From contig NZ_CP129613.1 of assembly GCF_030486405.1 (NCBI RefSeq), forward strand, positions 5,518,001 through 5,582,000: a stretch of DNA of 64,000 nt. The letters are read 5' to 3'. Origin of the DNA: Mycolicibacterium sp. HK-90. GTDB taxonomy: Bacteria > Actinomycetota > Actinomycetes > Mycobacteriales > Mycobacteriaceae. Below the pieces are notes generated by a model that worked only from the letters and a program-made list of their open reading frames with translations, was not told where the DNA came from and did no database searches. A program made the translations under genes and the position numbers. This document shows positions 50,254 to 58,931 of the stretch, piece by piece (positions within the stretch are counted from its first letter, which is position 1; each line of letters begins with the position of its first letter).

Positions 50254-51434
50254 TGGCTAAGAATCTCGCCGCGGTCCTGGGCACCGGGCAGACGAAGTAC
50301 GTGGCCAAGCGCCACGACGTGTCGATGAACGGGCTGGTCCGCGAGGCCATCGACCGGGCATTGGCGGATTCCGGTTCGACGATGGACGACATCGACGCCG
50401 TGGTGGTCGGCAAGGCGCCCGACTTCTTCGAGGGCGTGATGATGCCGGAGCTGTTCATGGCCGATGCCACCGGCGCGACCAACAAGCCGCTGATCCGGGT
50501 GCACACCGCGGGTTCGGTGGGCGGGTCCACCGCGATCGTGGCGTCCAGCCTGGTCAAGTCGGGCAAGTACCGCCGCGTGCTGACCATGGCCTGGGAGAAG
50601 CAGTCGGAGTCGAATGCCATGTGGGCGTTGAGTATTCCGGTGCCGTTCACCAAGCCCGTCGGCGCGGGCGCGGGCGGCTACTTCGCACCGCACGTGCGGG
50701 CCTACATCCGGCGTTCGGGCGCACCGGACCACATCGGCGCGATGGTCGCGGTCAAGGACCGCCTCAATGGAGCCAAGAACCCGCTGGCACATCTGCATCA
50801 GCCCGACATCACGCTGGAAAAGGTGATGGCCTCCCAGATGCTGTGGGATCCGATCCGTTTCGACGAGACCTGCCCGTCCTCCGACGGTGCGGCCGCGATG
50901 GTGATCGGCGACGAGGCCGCTGCCGATGCCCGGGTCGCCGAGGGACATCCGGTGGCCTGGATCCACGCCACCGCGCTGCGCACCGAACCCCTCGCCTACT
51001 CGGGTCGCGACCAGGTGAACCCGCAGGCCGGTCGCGACGCGGCCGCCGCACTGTGGCGCGACGCCGGAATCACCAGCCCGATCGACGAGATCGATGTGGC
51101 CGAGGTTTACGTGCCGTTCTCGTGGTTCGAACCGATGTGGTTGGAGAACCTCGGGTTTGCCGCCGAGGGCGAGGGCTGGAAGCTCACCGAAGCCGGCGAG
51201 ACCGCGATCGGCGGCAAGATCCCGTTCAACGCCTCCGGTGGTGTGCTGAGCAGCAACCCGATCGGCGCGTCCGGCATGATCCGGTTCGCCGAATCCGCCA
51301 TCCAGGTGATGGGCAAGGCCGGCGACCATCAGGTCGAGGGCGCCCGCAAGGCGCTAGGTCATGCCTACGGCGGTGGCGCGCAGTACTACTCCATGTGGGT
51401 GGTCGGGGCGGACAAGCCGGCGGACAAGTCGTGA
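50253..51434 (+). CDS. ltp3: Thiolase-fold lipid-transfer-like protein Ltp3
   Basis: 393-aa thiolase-superfamily protein: VLGTGQTKYVAKRHDVSMNGLVREAIDRAL, GSVGGSTAIVASSLV, CPSSDGAAAMVIGDE and NASGGVLSSNPIGASGMIRFAESAIQVMG near the C-terminal catalytic region. Orthologue of Rv3523. Overlaps ltp4 by 1 nt and the next LLM gene by GTGA, so ltp4-ltp3-LLM are translated as a set. Confidence 0.92.
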   Translation: MAKNLAAVLGTGQTKYVAKRHDVSMNGLVREAIDRALADSGSTMDDIDAVVVGKAPDFFEGVMMPELFMADATGATNKPLIRVHTAGSVGGSTAIVASSLVKSGKYRRVLTMAWEKQSESNAMWALSIPVPFTKPVGAGAGGYFAPHVRAYIRRSGAPDHIGAMVAVKDRLNGAKNPLAHLHQPDITLEKVMASQMLWDPIRFDETCPSSDGAAAMVIGDEAAADARVAEGHPVAWIHATALRTEPLAYSGRDQVNPQAGRDAAAALWRDAGITSPIDEIDVAEVYVPFSWFEPMWLENLGFAAEGEGWKLTEAGETAIGGKIPFNASGGVLSSNPIGASGMIRFAESAIQVMGKAGDHQVEGARKALGHAYGGGAQYYSMWVVGADKPADKS

Positions 51435-52315
51435 CGATGAAGTACACGCTCAGCGTGGCCATGGGCCCGCTCGAGCATCTGACCGGATTGGCCCGCACCG
51501 CAGAGGAAGTCGGGTTCGATTCGATCGCACTGCCCGACTCGCTGTTCTACATGGAGAAGCAGGCCGCGGACTATCCGTACACACCGGACGGCTCGCGGAT
51601 GTGGAATGCCGAGACCCCATGGGTGGACCCGCTGATCGCAGCGGCCTCCATGGGTGCGGTCACCTCGACGCTGCGGTTCTACACCAACGTGATGAAGCTC
51701 GGCTCGCGTAACCCGCTGCTGCTGGCCCGCCAGGTCGGCTCGGTGGCGAACCTGACCAACAACCGCTTCGGCTTCGGCGTCGGGATCGGCTGGGCACCAG
51801 AGGAATTCGAGTGGTGCGGGGTTCCGTTCGCCAAGCGCGGCGCCCGCGTCGACGAGATGATCGAGGTGCTCAAGCTGGTACTCGGCGGTGGGATGGTCGA
51901 GTACCACGGCGAGTTCTACGATTTCGAGCGCCTGCAGATGAGCCCGGCTCCGTCGCAGTCGGTTCCGTTCTACGTCGGCGGTCACACCCCGGTGGCCCTC
52001 AAGCGGGCCGCCCGGGTCGGTGACGGCTGGACCAGCGCGATGATGACGTGTGCGCAGCTGGCCGAGACGGTGACGACCCTCGACAAGCTGCGGGCCGAAT
52101 ACGGCCGGGCCGACGAGCCTTTCGAGTACCAGGCGGTGTGCATCGACAAGTTCGATCTCGACGGGCACCGTGAGCTGGCCGCGGCAGGCATCACCGACAA
52201 CATCGTGATCCCGTGGATGTTGGAAGGCCTGGGTTTCGACGCACCACTGGAGAAGAAACAGGATTCGCTCAAGCGGTTCGCCGACACCTACATCCACTCC
52301 GGCTGGCAGGACTGA
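51431..52315 (+). CDS. LLM-class F420-dependent oxidoreductase, second copy
   Basis: 294-aa luciferase-like protein: MKYTLSVAMGPLEHLTGLARTAEEVGFDSIALPDS, NNRFGFGVGIGWAPEEFEWCG and VPFYVGGHTPVALKRAARVGDGW. The GTG start at 51431 overlaps the ltp3 stop (GTGA). It differs clearly from the copy at 47103 and is extra to the M. tuberculosis order I recall (Rv3523 then Rv3524). Coupling to ltp3 suggests action on the aldol product or its precursor. Confidence 0.88.
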   Translation: MTMKYTLSVAMGPLEHLTGLARTAEEVGFDSIALPDSLFYMEKQAADYPYTPDGSRMWNAETPWVDPLIAAASMGAVTSTLRFYTNVMKLGSRNPLLLARQVGSVANLTNNRFGFGVGIGWAPEEFEWCGVPFAKRGARVDEMIEVLKLVLGGGMVEYHGEFYDFERLQMSPAPSQSVPFYVGGHTPVALKRAARVGDGWTSAMMTCAQLAETVTTLDKLRAEYGRADEPFEYQAVCIDKFDLDGHRELAAAGITDNIVIPWMLEGLGFDAPLEKKQDSLKRFADTYIHSGWQD

Positions 52316-52316
52316 C

Positions 52317-52736
52317 ATGCCCATCACCAACCCCCAGCACCCCGCCCACCTGGCCGGTAAGCGGTCCCGAGACGCGGTTGCCGCCCGGGACAAGCAGGCC
52401 TGGCTGGACAATTTCGCCGACGACGCGATCGTGCAGGACCCCATCGGCCCGTCGTTCTTCGATCCCGAGGGCAAGGGTCACCAGGGCAAGGACGCCATCT
52501 CGGCGTTCTGGGACAAGGCCATCGCCCCGACCGACAACCTCGAGTTCAACTTCCTCGACACGTACCAGTGCGGAAACGAGGAAGCCAACATCGGCAGCAT
52601 CGTCACCACCATGGGCGGGCACCGGATCACCACCCCGGGTGTCTTCACCTACCGCGCGGATGAGGCGGGCCGGCTGGTCGCGCTGCGGGCCTACTGGGAA
52701 GTGGACCGCGCCAGCGCCGAGAAGATCGAAGGCTAG
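52317..52736 (+). CDS. NTF2/SnoaL-like (ketosteroid-isomerase fold) protein
   Basis: 139-aa cone-fold protein: DAVAARDKQAWLDNFADDAIVQDPIGPSFF (the first helices and strand of the SnoaL family), then FLDTYQCGNEEANIGSIVTTM and YWEVDRA. The fold contains steroid delta-isomerases, but the Tyr/Asp pair cannot be assigned here. 1 nt after the LLM stop, hence in the ltp operon; may isomerise or dehydrate a steroid intermediate. Ends 4 nt inside the convergent gamma-CA gene. Confidence 0.83.
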   Translation: MPITNPQHPAHLAGKRSRDAVAARDKQAWLDNFADDAIVQDPIGPSFFDPEGKGHQGKDAISAFWDKAIAPTDNLEFNFLDTYQCGNEEANIGSIVTTMGGHRITTPGVFTYRADEAGRLVALRAYWEVDRASAEKIEG

Positions 52737-53257
52737 AGCTCGACAAGCCCCGTGAGGTAGCGCTGGGCCAGATCCTGGTAGGCGCCCGGGTTGGTCTGTA
52801 TCCAGGTCTGGGCTCCGGTGCCCGCGATGGGTCCGCGGATCTTCGCGGGCGCACCGGTGACCAACACCTCGTCGGGAATCTTGGTGCCGCCGACCACCAG
52901 TGAATGCGCGGCGATCAGGCTGCGGCGGCCGATCACCGCCCCGTCGAGGACCGTGCAGTGGTTGGCGATCAACGCCTGCTCGCCCACGTGTGCGCCGTGC
53001 ACCACGCACATGTGGGCGACAGTCGCGCCCGGGCCGATGTCGACCGGGATCCCGGGCGGGGCGTGCAACACCGAACCATCCTGGACGTTTGCCCCCTGAC
53101 GGATGACGATCGGCGCGAAGTCGCCGCGCAACACGGCGTTGAACCACACCGACGCGCCGGCCTCGACCGTGACGTCGCCGATCAGTGTCGCCGTCGGGGC
53201 GACGAACGCGCCTGGGTCCACGACAGGCGCACGGCCCTCGAACGAATACAGCGGCAT
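52733..53257 (-). CDS. Gamma-class carbonic anhydrase-like protein
   Basis: 174-aa left-handed beta-helix protein with hexapeptide repeats (APTATLIGDVTVEAGASVWFNAVLRGD). Metal histidines are consistent with gamma-CA: H66 in VLHAPPG and H82/H87 in VAHMCVVHG. Orthologue by position of Rv3525c. Role in sterol degradation unclear; may supply bicarbonate or CO2 exchange for carboxylases of propionyl-CoA. Confidence 0.89.
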   Translation of the reverse strand: MPLYSFEGRAPVVDPGAFVAPTATLIGDVTVEAGASVWFNAVLRGDFAPIVIRQGANVQDGSVLHAPPGIPVDIGPGATVAHMCVVHGAHVGEQALIANHCTVLDGAVIGRRSLIAAHSLVVGGTKIPDEVLVTGAPAKIRGPIAGTGAQTWIQTNPGAYQDLAQRYLTGLVEL

Positions 53258-53318
53258 CGTTCAGATATACCGCAGGAAAGTGGCCTCAGCGCGGCGACGC
53301 GTACCCTGATCAGTAACT

Positions 53319-53948
53319 ATGTCGCTCACGACAACCCATCGCCTCAGGTCACTGCTCATCACCGGTCTCGCCACGGCCGTCGTCGGCACCGCCGGCGCGT
53401 GCGCCCCGGCCGACAGTCCTCCGAGCACCCCGTGGGCCGCCACCCCGACCACGTCGTCGACCGCGCCGAAGTCGCCCAAGTCGCAGGCGTCCGACTACAG
53501 CCACCTGCTGCTGCAGGCCGAGGATGTCAGCATTCCGCCGGACACGTTCACCGCCCGCTCCAGCAACGTCAACCCTGACGGACAGTCCGGGGCCAGCGCG
53601 CTGTTCGTCAATGCCGATGACACCCGGGCCATCGCCGACACGATCCTGATCTACCCGGATGTGGAAACCGCGACGGCAACGCTCAAGCAGGCCTCCGCCG
53701 CGGTGAGCACCATGGTGACCGGCGGCCAGCCGCAGCCGGTGCCGGTGGGTTCGAACGGCACCGTGATCTCGGGCACCGCGCCCGACGGATCGAAGGCCGT
53801 CACGCTGCTGATGTACACCCAGGGTCGCGCCGTCGTACGCCTGGAGTTCGACAGCAACCCGGACGATCCGGTGTCTCCGCAGACGGTCGCCAGTGTCGGC
53901 CGGATGCAACAAATCGCCCTCCGAATCGGCCTCCCGGAGCGCGAATAA
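53319..53948 (+). CDS. Secreted lipoprotein-like protein
   Basis: 209-aa exported protein: signal segment about 1-28 ending GTAGAC, a weak lipobox (Ala at -3), then a Pro/Thr/Ser-rich linker and a beta-rich domain (SALFVNADDTRAIADTILIYPDVETA). Lacks catalytic motifs. Mycobacterial proteins of this shape bind small molecules or lipids. Position near Rv3524, but homology is not established. Divergent from the gamma-CA gene. Confidence 0.8.
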   Translation: MSLTTTHRLRSLLITGLATAVVGTAGACAPADSPPSTPWAATPTTSSTAPKSPKSQASDYSHLLLQAEDVSIPPDTFTARSSNVNPDGQSGASALFVNADDTRAIADTILIYPDVETATATLKQASAAVSTMVTGGQPQPVPVGSNGTVISGTAPDGSKAVTLLMYTQGRAVVRLEFDSNPDDPVSPQTVASVGRMQQIALRIGLPERE

Positions 53949-54012
53949 GACGCTTTCGGCGCGGGTATGCGGCAGGTCACGCCCCGTTAATTGCCAGAAG
54001 GGAGCAAAAAAC

Positions 54013-54026
54013 TGTAACGTGTTCTA
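54013..54026. promoter_or_regulatory. KstR operator of kshA
   Basis: TGTAACGTGTTCTA, all defined positions matched, 31 nt upstream of the GTG of kshA. Confidence 0.9.
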
Positions 54027-54056
54027 GTTAGAGAGCACAGATACGGGAGGCCCACC

Positions 54057-55217
54057 GTGACTACCGAACATGCCGGCATCAGAGAGATCGACACCGGCGC
54101 CCTGCCAGACCGCTATGCGCGGGGTTGGCACTGCCTGGGACCGGTCAAGAACTTTGTTGACGGTCAGCCGCACTCTGTCGAGATATTCGGCACGAAGCTG
54201 GTCGTGTTCGCCGATTCCAAGGGCGACCTGAAGATCCTCGACGGCTACTGCCGGCACATGGGCGGCGACCTGTCACAGGGGACCATCAAGGGCGACGAGG
54301 TGGCCTGCCCGTTCCACGACTGGCGCTGGGGCGGTGACGGCAAGTGCAAGCTCGTCCCCTACGCCAAGCGCACCCCGCGCCTGGCCCGCACCCGCGCCTG
54401 GCACACGGACGTACGTGGTGGCCTGCTGTTCGTCTGGCACGACCATGAGGGCAACGACCCACAGCCCGAGGTTCAGATCCCGGAGATCCCCGAGGCCGCC
54501 AGCGACGACTGGACCGATTGGCAGTGGAACTCGATGCTGATCGAGGGCAGCAACTGCCGCGAGATCATCGACAACGTCACCGACATGGCGCACTTCTTCT
54601 ACATCCACTTCGGGCTGCCGACGTACTTCAAGAACGTCTTCGAGGGGCACATCGCCTCGCAGTACCTGCACAACGTGGGCCGTCAGGACATCGGCGGCAT
54701 GGGGACTCAGTACGGCGAGTCGCACCTGGATTCCGAAGCCTCGTACTTCGGACCGTCGTTCATGATCAACTGGCTGCACAACAACTACAGCGGGTACAAG
54801 GCCGAGTCGATCCTGATCAACTGCCACTACCCGGTCACCCAGGACTCGTTCATGCTGCAGTGGGGCGTCATCGTCGAGAAGCCCAAGGGCATGGACGACA
54901 AGACCACCCAGAAGCTGGCCAACGCGATGACGGACGGCGTCAGCCAGGGCTTCCTGCAGGACGTGGAGATCTGGAAGCACAAGACCCGGATCGACAACCC
55001 GTTGCTGGTCGAGGAGGACGGCGCCGTCTACCAGATGCGCCGCTGGTACCAGCAGTTCTACGTCGACGTCGCCGACATCACGCCCGACATGACCGACCGT
55101 TTCGAGATGGAGATCGACACCACCGCGGCCAACGAGAAATGGCATGTGGAGGTCGAGGAGAACCTGAGGATCCAGGCCGAGCAGAAGTCGACCGAGAAAG
55201 AAACAGCGCAGTCCTGA
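54057..55217 (+). CDS. kshA: 3-ketosteroid 9-alpha-hydroxylase oxygenase KshA
   Basis: 386-aa Rieske oxygenase. [2Fe-2S] site C65-x-H67 and C84-x2-H87 (YCRHMGG, CPFHDW); non-haem iron site D176/H179/H184 in NVTDMAHFFYIHFG. Hydroxylates C9 of androstadienedione-type steroids, triggering ring-B opening; needs reductase KshB, not in this window. Orthologue of Rv3526. GTG start with GGGAGG about 6 nt upstream. A KstR site stands in front of it. Confidence 0.97.
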   Translation: MTTEHAGIREIDTGALPDRYARGWHCLGPVKNFVDGQPHSVEIFGTKLVVFADSKGDLKILDGYCRHMGGDLSQGTIKGDEVACPFHDWRWGGDGKCKLVPYAKRTPRLARTRAWHTDVRGGLLFVWHDHEGNDPQPEVQIPEIPEAASDDWTDWQWNSMLIEGSNCREIIDNVTDMAHFFYIHFGLPTYFKNVFEGHIASQYLHNVGRQDIGGMGTQYGESHLDSEASYFGPSFMINWLHNNYSGYKAESILINCHYPVTQDSFMLQWGVIVEKPKGMDDKTTQKLANAMTDGVSQGFLQDVEIWKHKTRIDNPLLVEEDGAVYQMRRWYQQFYVDVADITPDMTDRFEMEIDTTAANEKWHVEVEENLRIQAEQKSTEKETAQS

Positions 55218-55693
55218 TGACGACACGCAACGAGCGGAGCCAGGCCCCCGATGTCGAGGACCTGGCCCGCTCGATGTTGTTGTTGCACGGTGGCCATGAC
55301 GATGACGATCATCACGCCGGCAGCAGCCCGGGGTCGCCCGGCGGAACATGGGCCAAGGCACCGAATTTCGCCTCCGATCCGGAACGCGCCGCAGCAGTCC
55401 GCGAATCGAGCGCACGCGACCGTGAGCGCTATCTGACCTCCGGCCTGGTATCGGTCGATTGCCGGTTCTGCCATGTCGCGGTTCAGGTGAAGAAGCTCAG
55501 CGCGGAACACACCTCGGTGCAGTGGAACTCCGAGGCGGTGCAGCGCTGCGCCACTTTCGAGGAGATCCGTTCCCTCGGTGGGGATCCGGCCCGGGCCCGG
55601 TCATGCCCGCGACTGAGCGACAGCATCAGGCATGCCGTCGCCGAAGGGTGCCTCGAAGAGGTGTCTTCGGCGCCCTCCCCCGGCGACGGCTGA
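55217..55693 (+). CDS. His/Cys-rich protein coupled to kshA (Rv3527-like)
   Basis: 158-aa protein with no known domain. Its ATG shares a base with the kshA stop (TGATG). Residues 24-33 read HGGHDDDDHH, a metal-binding-like run. C82 and C85 (DCRFC) with C111, C130 and C145 could bind a cluster or zinc. No signal peptide. Its position (Rv3527 follows Rv3526) suggests help in iron loading or assembly of KshA; this is inference. A large hairpin follows. Confidence 0.8.
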   Translation: MTTRNERSQAPDVEDLARSMLLLHGGHDDDDHHAGSSPGSPGGTWAKAPNFASDPERAAAVRESSARDRERYLTSGLVSVDCRFCHVAVQVKKLSAEHTSVQWNSEAVQRCATFEEIRSLGGDPARARSCPRLSDSIRHAVAEGCLEEVSSAPSPGDG

Positions 55694-55698
55694 TTTTT

Positions 55699-55764
55699 CC
55701 CGCGAGCAGACGCAGAATCGCACGAAATCCCCTCGGATAATGCGATTCTCCGTCTGCTCGCGGG
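55699..55764. terminator. 24-bp hairpin between convergent genes
   Basis: Arms 55699-55722 and 55741-55764 pair over 24 nt with one mismatch, loop of 18 nt. It sits between the kshA unit (+) and the sulfotransferase gene (-), a likely two-way terminator. The arm begins CCCGCGAGCAGACGCAGAAT; similar strings recur in mycobacterial intergenic DNA by my recollection. Confidence 0.72.
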
Positions 55765-55769
55765 AGGAA

Positions 55770-56912
55770 CTAGAGGCCCTTGAACCGCTCCTGGACCGTC
55801 TCGGAGGTCAACCCGTAGTCAGCCAGTGAGTAGGTGTGCTTTGGTGCGCGTGGCCCCTGCTGGCTGGCGGTGTGGCTGTCGACCATCGCCTGCCGCGCGG
55901 CGTCGGTGAACTCCAGGCCGAAGGTGCGATAAATGCCCTCGACGGCGCCGACCGGGTCCTTGATGAACTCGAAGTAGTCCACATCGCAGAACTGATCCGG
56001 ATTGTGCTTCGCGCGTTCGGTATTGAACAGTTCCAGACCGCGCGACCAGGTCTCCATGGCATCTTCGCCGATCACGTTTCCGGTGAAGGTGTTCGACCAG
56101 CCGGCGGTGGTGTGCTGCGACAGCGAGCACATCGAGGCCATGATGGTCTCGGCAGGACGATGGCACTGCACCACCAGTGCATCCGGGTACACCTTGAACA
56201 GCGCCTCCAACGCGAACAGGTGGCTCGGGTTCTTGAGCACCCAACGCTTTTCGGGCTCATTCAGGCCGATCAGCTGCAGGTTCTTCCGATGCCGCTGGTA
56301 GGACTTCGTCCAGTCCTGACGGGCCAGCCACTGCGAGTACGTCGGAACGTGAGCCAGCGTCTCGTAGGACACCGAGTGCAACGACTGACGCAGCAACTGC
56401 CAGCATTCCTCGACCTCGTCCGCGGTCATGTAGTGCAGGCCGGTGTAGTCCGGGTTCTCCTCGTGTGCCTTCTTGAACCGGGCATCGAGCGCACTGAAAA
56501 CCGGGTTGTCCGGCCAGGTTTCCCGCGGCGGTCGCGGCTGCGGGAACTCCGCCAGCCACATCTCCAGACCCTGATGCATCGGGTCCGCGGCCAGCAACCG
56601 GTGGATCACCGTGGTCCCGGTGCGCGGCAGGCCGGTGACGAAGATCGGCCGCTCGATCGGCACGTCGGCGTGCTGCGGATACTGTTTGAACGCAGCCTCC
56701 GACACCAACCGGGCCACCAGCGCGTTCCGGGTGAAGAAGCGTTGCATCTTGCTGCCGAGCTCGGTCAGATCGGCGTCGCGTTGGTAGGACTCCAGGAGCA
56801 CCCCGAGTGCTTCCAGATAGTTGTCGTCGTCGGTACCGAAATCGTCCAGGCCGCAGGCCTTCACCGCCGAGGCGTGCAGATCCTCGACCGTGCCGACATT
56901 GGTCCGGCTCAT
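55770..56912 (-). CDS. Sulfotransferase-family protein (Rv3529c-like)
   Basis: 380-aa protein with the PAPS 5'-phosphosulphate loop PIFVTGLPRTGTTVIHRLL (about 89-107) and a later 3'-phosphate region CHRPAETIMAS. The substrate is unknown; the family contains sugar- and lipid-sulfotransferases. Orthologue by position of Rv3529c in the KstR regulon. Overlaps the SDR stop by ATGA. Confidence 0.87.
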   Translation of the reverse strand: MSRTNVGTVEDLHASAVKACGLDDFGTDDDNYLEALGVLLESYQRDADLTELGSKMQRFFTRNALVARLVSEAAFKQYPQHADVPIERPIFVTGLPRTGTTVIHRLLAADPMHQGLEMWLAEFPQPRPPRETWPDNPVFSALDARFKKAHEENPDYTGLHYMTADEVEECWQLLRQSLHSVSYETLAHVPTYSQWLARQDWTKSYQRHRKNLQLIGLNEPEKRWVLKNPSHLFALEALFKVYPDALVVQCHRPAETIMASMCSLSQHTTAGWSNTFTGNVIGEDAMETWSRGLELFNTERAKHNPDQFCDVDYFEFIKDPVGAVEGIYRTFGLEFTDAARQAMVDSHTASQQGPRAPKHTYSLADYGLTSETVQERFKGL

Positions 56913-57691
56913 GCCTTGTACTCCCCGCAGTTCACATCAAGGGCCTGACCGGTGATGCCGCTGGACAGGTCGCTGGCCATGAACAGGATGGCCGAGGCCA
57001 CCTCGTCCTCGGTCGGCAGGCGCTTGAGGTCCGACGACGCCGCCGTGGCCTTGTAGATCTCCTCGACGGTGGTGCCGTACTTGCCGGCCTGGTGGTTGAA
57101 GTAGCTCTCGAGTGTGCCGCCCCAGATATAGCCGGGCAGAACCGAGTTCACCCGGATACCTTGGTCGCCGAGTTCGGTGGCCAGGGTCTGCGACATCGCG
57201 AGCAGCGCCGACTTGGCCATCTTGTAGGCGCCGTACTTGGCCTGCGAGTGCCGGACCACCATCGAGTTGACGTTGACGACGGAGCCGTTGCTCTCGGCCA
57301 GGGCCGGCGTGAAGGCCTGCACCATCCGGAGCGCACCGAACACGGTGAGCTCGATGGCATCGCGCATGTGCTCGAACGTGGTGTTGGCGAAGGGTTTCAT
57401 CGATGGCACCCGGAACGCGTTGTTGATCAACACGTCGACCTTGCCGTACGCCTCGAGCGACGTGTCGACGAGGTTCTTCACCTGCTCCTCGTCGGTGATG
57501 TCGGTGCCGACCGAGACCGCACGGCGGCCGAGGTCGGTCACCTGCTTGGCGACCTCGTCGAGACGTTCGACGGTGCGGGCGGCCAGCACCAGATCGGCAC
57601 CGGCCTCGGCGCACCGCCGCGCGAGCGTGGTGCCCAGAGCGGGACCGACGCCGCTGATGACGACGACCTTGTTTTCCAGAAGTCCTGACAT
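56909..57691 (-). CDS. Short-chain dehydrogenase (Rv3530c-like)
   Basis: 260-aa SDR with a degenerate cofactor loop (SGVGPALGTTLARR), INNAF, catalytic serine and YKMAK, and GITGQALDVNCGEYKA end. Orthologue by position of Rv3530c; a steroid-linked alcohol dehydrogenase, substrate not defined. 6 nt after the DUF1214-like stop. Confidence 0.88.
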   Translation of the reverse strand: MSGLLENKVVVISGVGPALGTTLARRCAEAGADLVLAARTVERLDEVAKQVTDLGRRAVSVGTDITDEEQVKNLVDTSLEAYGKVDVLINNAFRVPSMKPFANTTFEHMRDAIELTVFGALRMVQAFTPALAESNGSVVNVNSMVVRHSQAKYGAYKMAKSALLAMSQTLATELGDQGIRVNSVLPGYIWGGTLESYFNHQAGKYGTTVEEIYKATAASSDLKRLPTEDEVASAILFMASDLSSGITGQALDVNCGEYKA

Positions 57692-57697
57692 GGCTAC

Positions 57698-58825
57698 CTA
57701 CCCCAGCATCCTGTTGGCGATTTGATTCTGGCGCAGCGCAATCCGGGCCCGCCAGTCTTCCTCGGAAATCTTGTTGTGGTCATAGTGCGGCAACGCCTTC
57801 TCGACATCGGCCACGTCGACGATCTCGACCGTCGGGCCGTCGGCCGCGGTGAGCTCGCGCGACAGTCGCTGCCAGCGAAACTGCAGATATCCCTTGCCGT
57901 GGCCGAGGGTTTCACACCAGTTGGTCACGCCGGGGTTGGCGTCGGAGACCACGATGCGGATCTTGCCATCCGGATCTGCTTGCGCCTGCGTGCCGTTGAG
58001 CGAGGTCTGGTGGTTGATGTAGTCCAGCGAGATGTACCAGAGGCTGCCGAGCTGGAAGCCGAGGTAGGGCGCATCGGTGACGGGCAGGGTGATGATCATC
58101 GCCTGCTCGGGCGTCAGGTCGTAGTGACCGACCGACGAGTACTGCGTGGCCAGGCCGCCGGGTGTCAGACGAGGCGCAACCATGGTGTTGACCGGCAGGT
58201 TGTCGTAGAACCACTGCGGGAACTGCAGCCAGGTCTTGACCCGCTGCACGAGCTGCTTGCCCGCGACGGCGTAGCGCTTCTCGATCAACTCCTTGGTCAG
58301 CGGCGCGGGGGCGGTCCCTGCCGTGTCGGTGCGGGCGACGCTGATGTAGCCGCGTTGCGCGGACCAGTCGTTGTACACCTCACGGACCAACAGCTGCGAG
58401 GGAGTGCTCGGGGTGAAGCGGTATTCGAAGGTGCCGTCGGCAGCGATGTCGAGTTCGCGGTCGTCGAACGCGGCCTGGCTGGCCGGCACGTTGTCGTCGG
58501 TGTACTCCCCGCCGAGGATCTGGAAGCTGAGATCCGTGGTGGTGCCCCGCTTCCCGGTGACGACGTACTCATGTCCGGGCTGCACGCGGGTGCCGAAGTA
58601 CAGGGTGTCGGGGTTGTCCAGGGCCATCTTGGTGTACGGACCGGTGCCCGACTGCATGATCGGGTGGTCCCGGTCGTAGTCGAAGGCCAGGTGGATACAT
58701 CCCGAGACACATCCGGCCAGATACTGCAGGCCTTCCAGGAGGTCCGCCTCGGATTCGATGAACGGCGCCGCCGTGACCAGACGTTCGGCCTCGGCAATGG
58801 CATCGGCCAGTGGCTGAGAGTACAT
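57698..58825 (-). CDS. DUF1214/DUF1254-like protein (Rv3531c-like)
   Basis: 375-aa soluble protein in which the segment LYFGTRVQPGHEYVVTGKRG and the later LVREVYNDWS are typical of the DUF1214/1254 group; no enzyme motifs recognised. First gene of a KstR-controlled unit with the SDR and sulfotransferase. The ATG at 58825 has AGGAG 4 nt upstream; the frame is open 11 codons further but reaches no better site. A perfect palindrome and a KstR site lie upstream. Confidence 0.85.
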   Translation of the reverse strand: MYSQPLADAIAEAERLVTAAPFIESEADLLEGLQYLAGCVSGCIHLAFDYDRDHPIMQSGTGPYTKMALDNPDTLYFGTRVQPGHEYVVTGKRGTTTDLSFQILGGEYTDDNVPASQAAFDDRELDIAADGTFEYRFTPSTPSQLLVREVYNDWSAQRGYISVARTDTAGTAPAPLTKELIEKRYAVAGKQLVQRVKTWLQFPQWFYDNLPVNTMVAPRLTPGGLATQYSSVGHYDLTPEQAMIITLPVTDAPYLGFQLGSLWYISLDYINHQTSLNGTQAQADPDGKIRIVVSDANPGVTNWCETLGHGKGYLQFRWQRLSRELTAADGPTVEIVDVADVEKALPHYDHNKISEEDWRARIALRQNQIANRMLG

Positions 58826-58840
58826 ACGACTCCTGCTCTC

Positions 58841-58856
58841 GGTCCAATATTGGACC
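58841..58856. promoter_or_regulatory. Perfect 16-bp palindrome GGTCCAATATTGGACC
   Basis: Lies 16 nt upstream of the DUF1214-like start and 75 nt before the divergent IclR gene. Independent of the nearby KstR site, so a second regulator, probably the IclR protein, is expected. Confidence 0.6.
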
Positions 58857-58883
58857 ACAGTGGTAGAGTTTCCTACCTGACAC

Positions 58884-58897
58884 TAGAACGTGTTCCA
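58884..58897. promoter_or_regulatory. KstR operator, Rv3531c-like/IclR divergent region
   Basis: TAGAACGTGTTCCA, all defined positions matched, 59 nt from the DUF1214-like start and 34 nt before the IclR start. Confidence 0.85.
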
Positions 58898-58931
58898 ATT
58901 CACGTCAACGCTCGAACCACCAGGAGGATCG

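Noticed and set aside
50621..51430. Long frame before the second LLM enzyme
   Set aside because: Arg-rich shadow of ltp3 in another frame. The LLM gene begins at the GTG at 51431.
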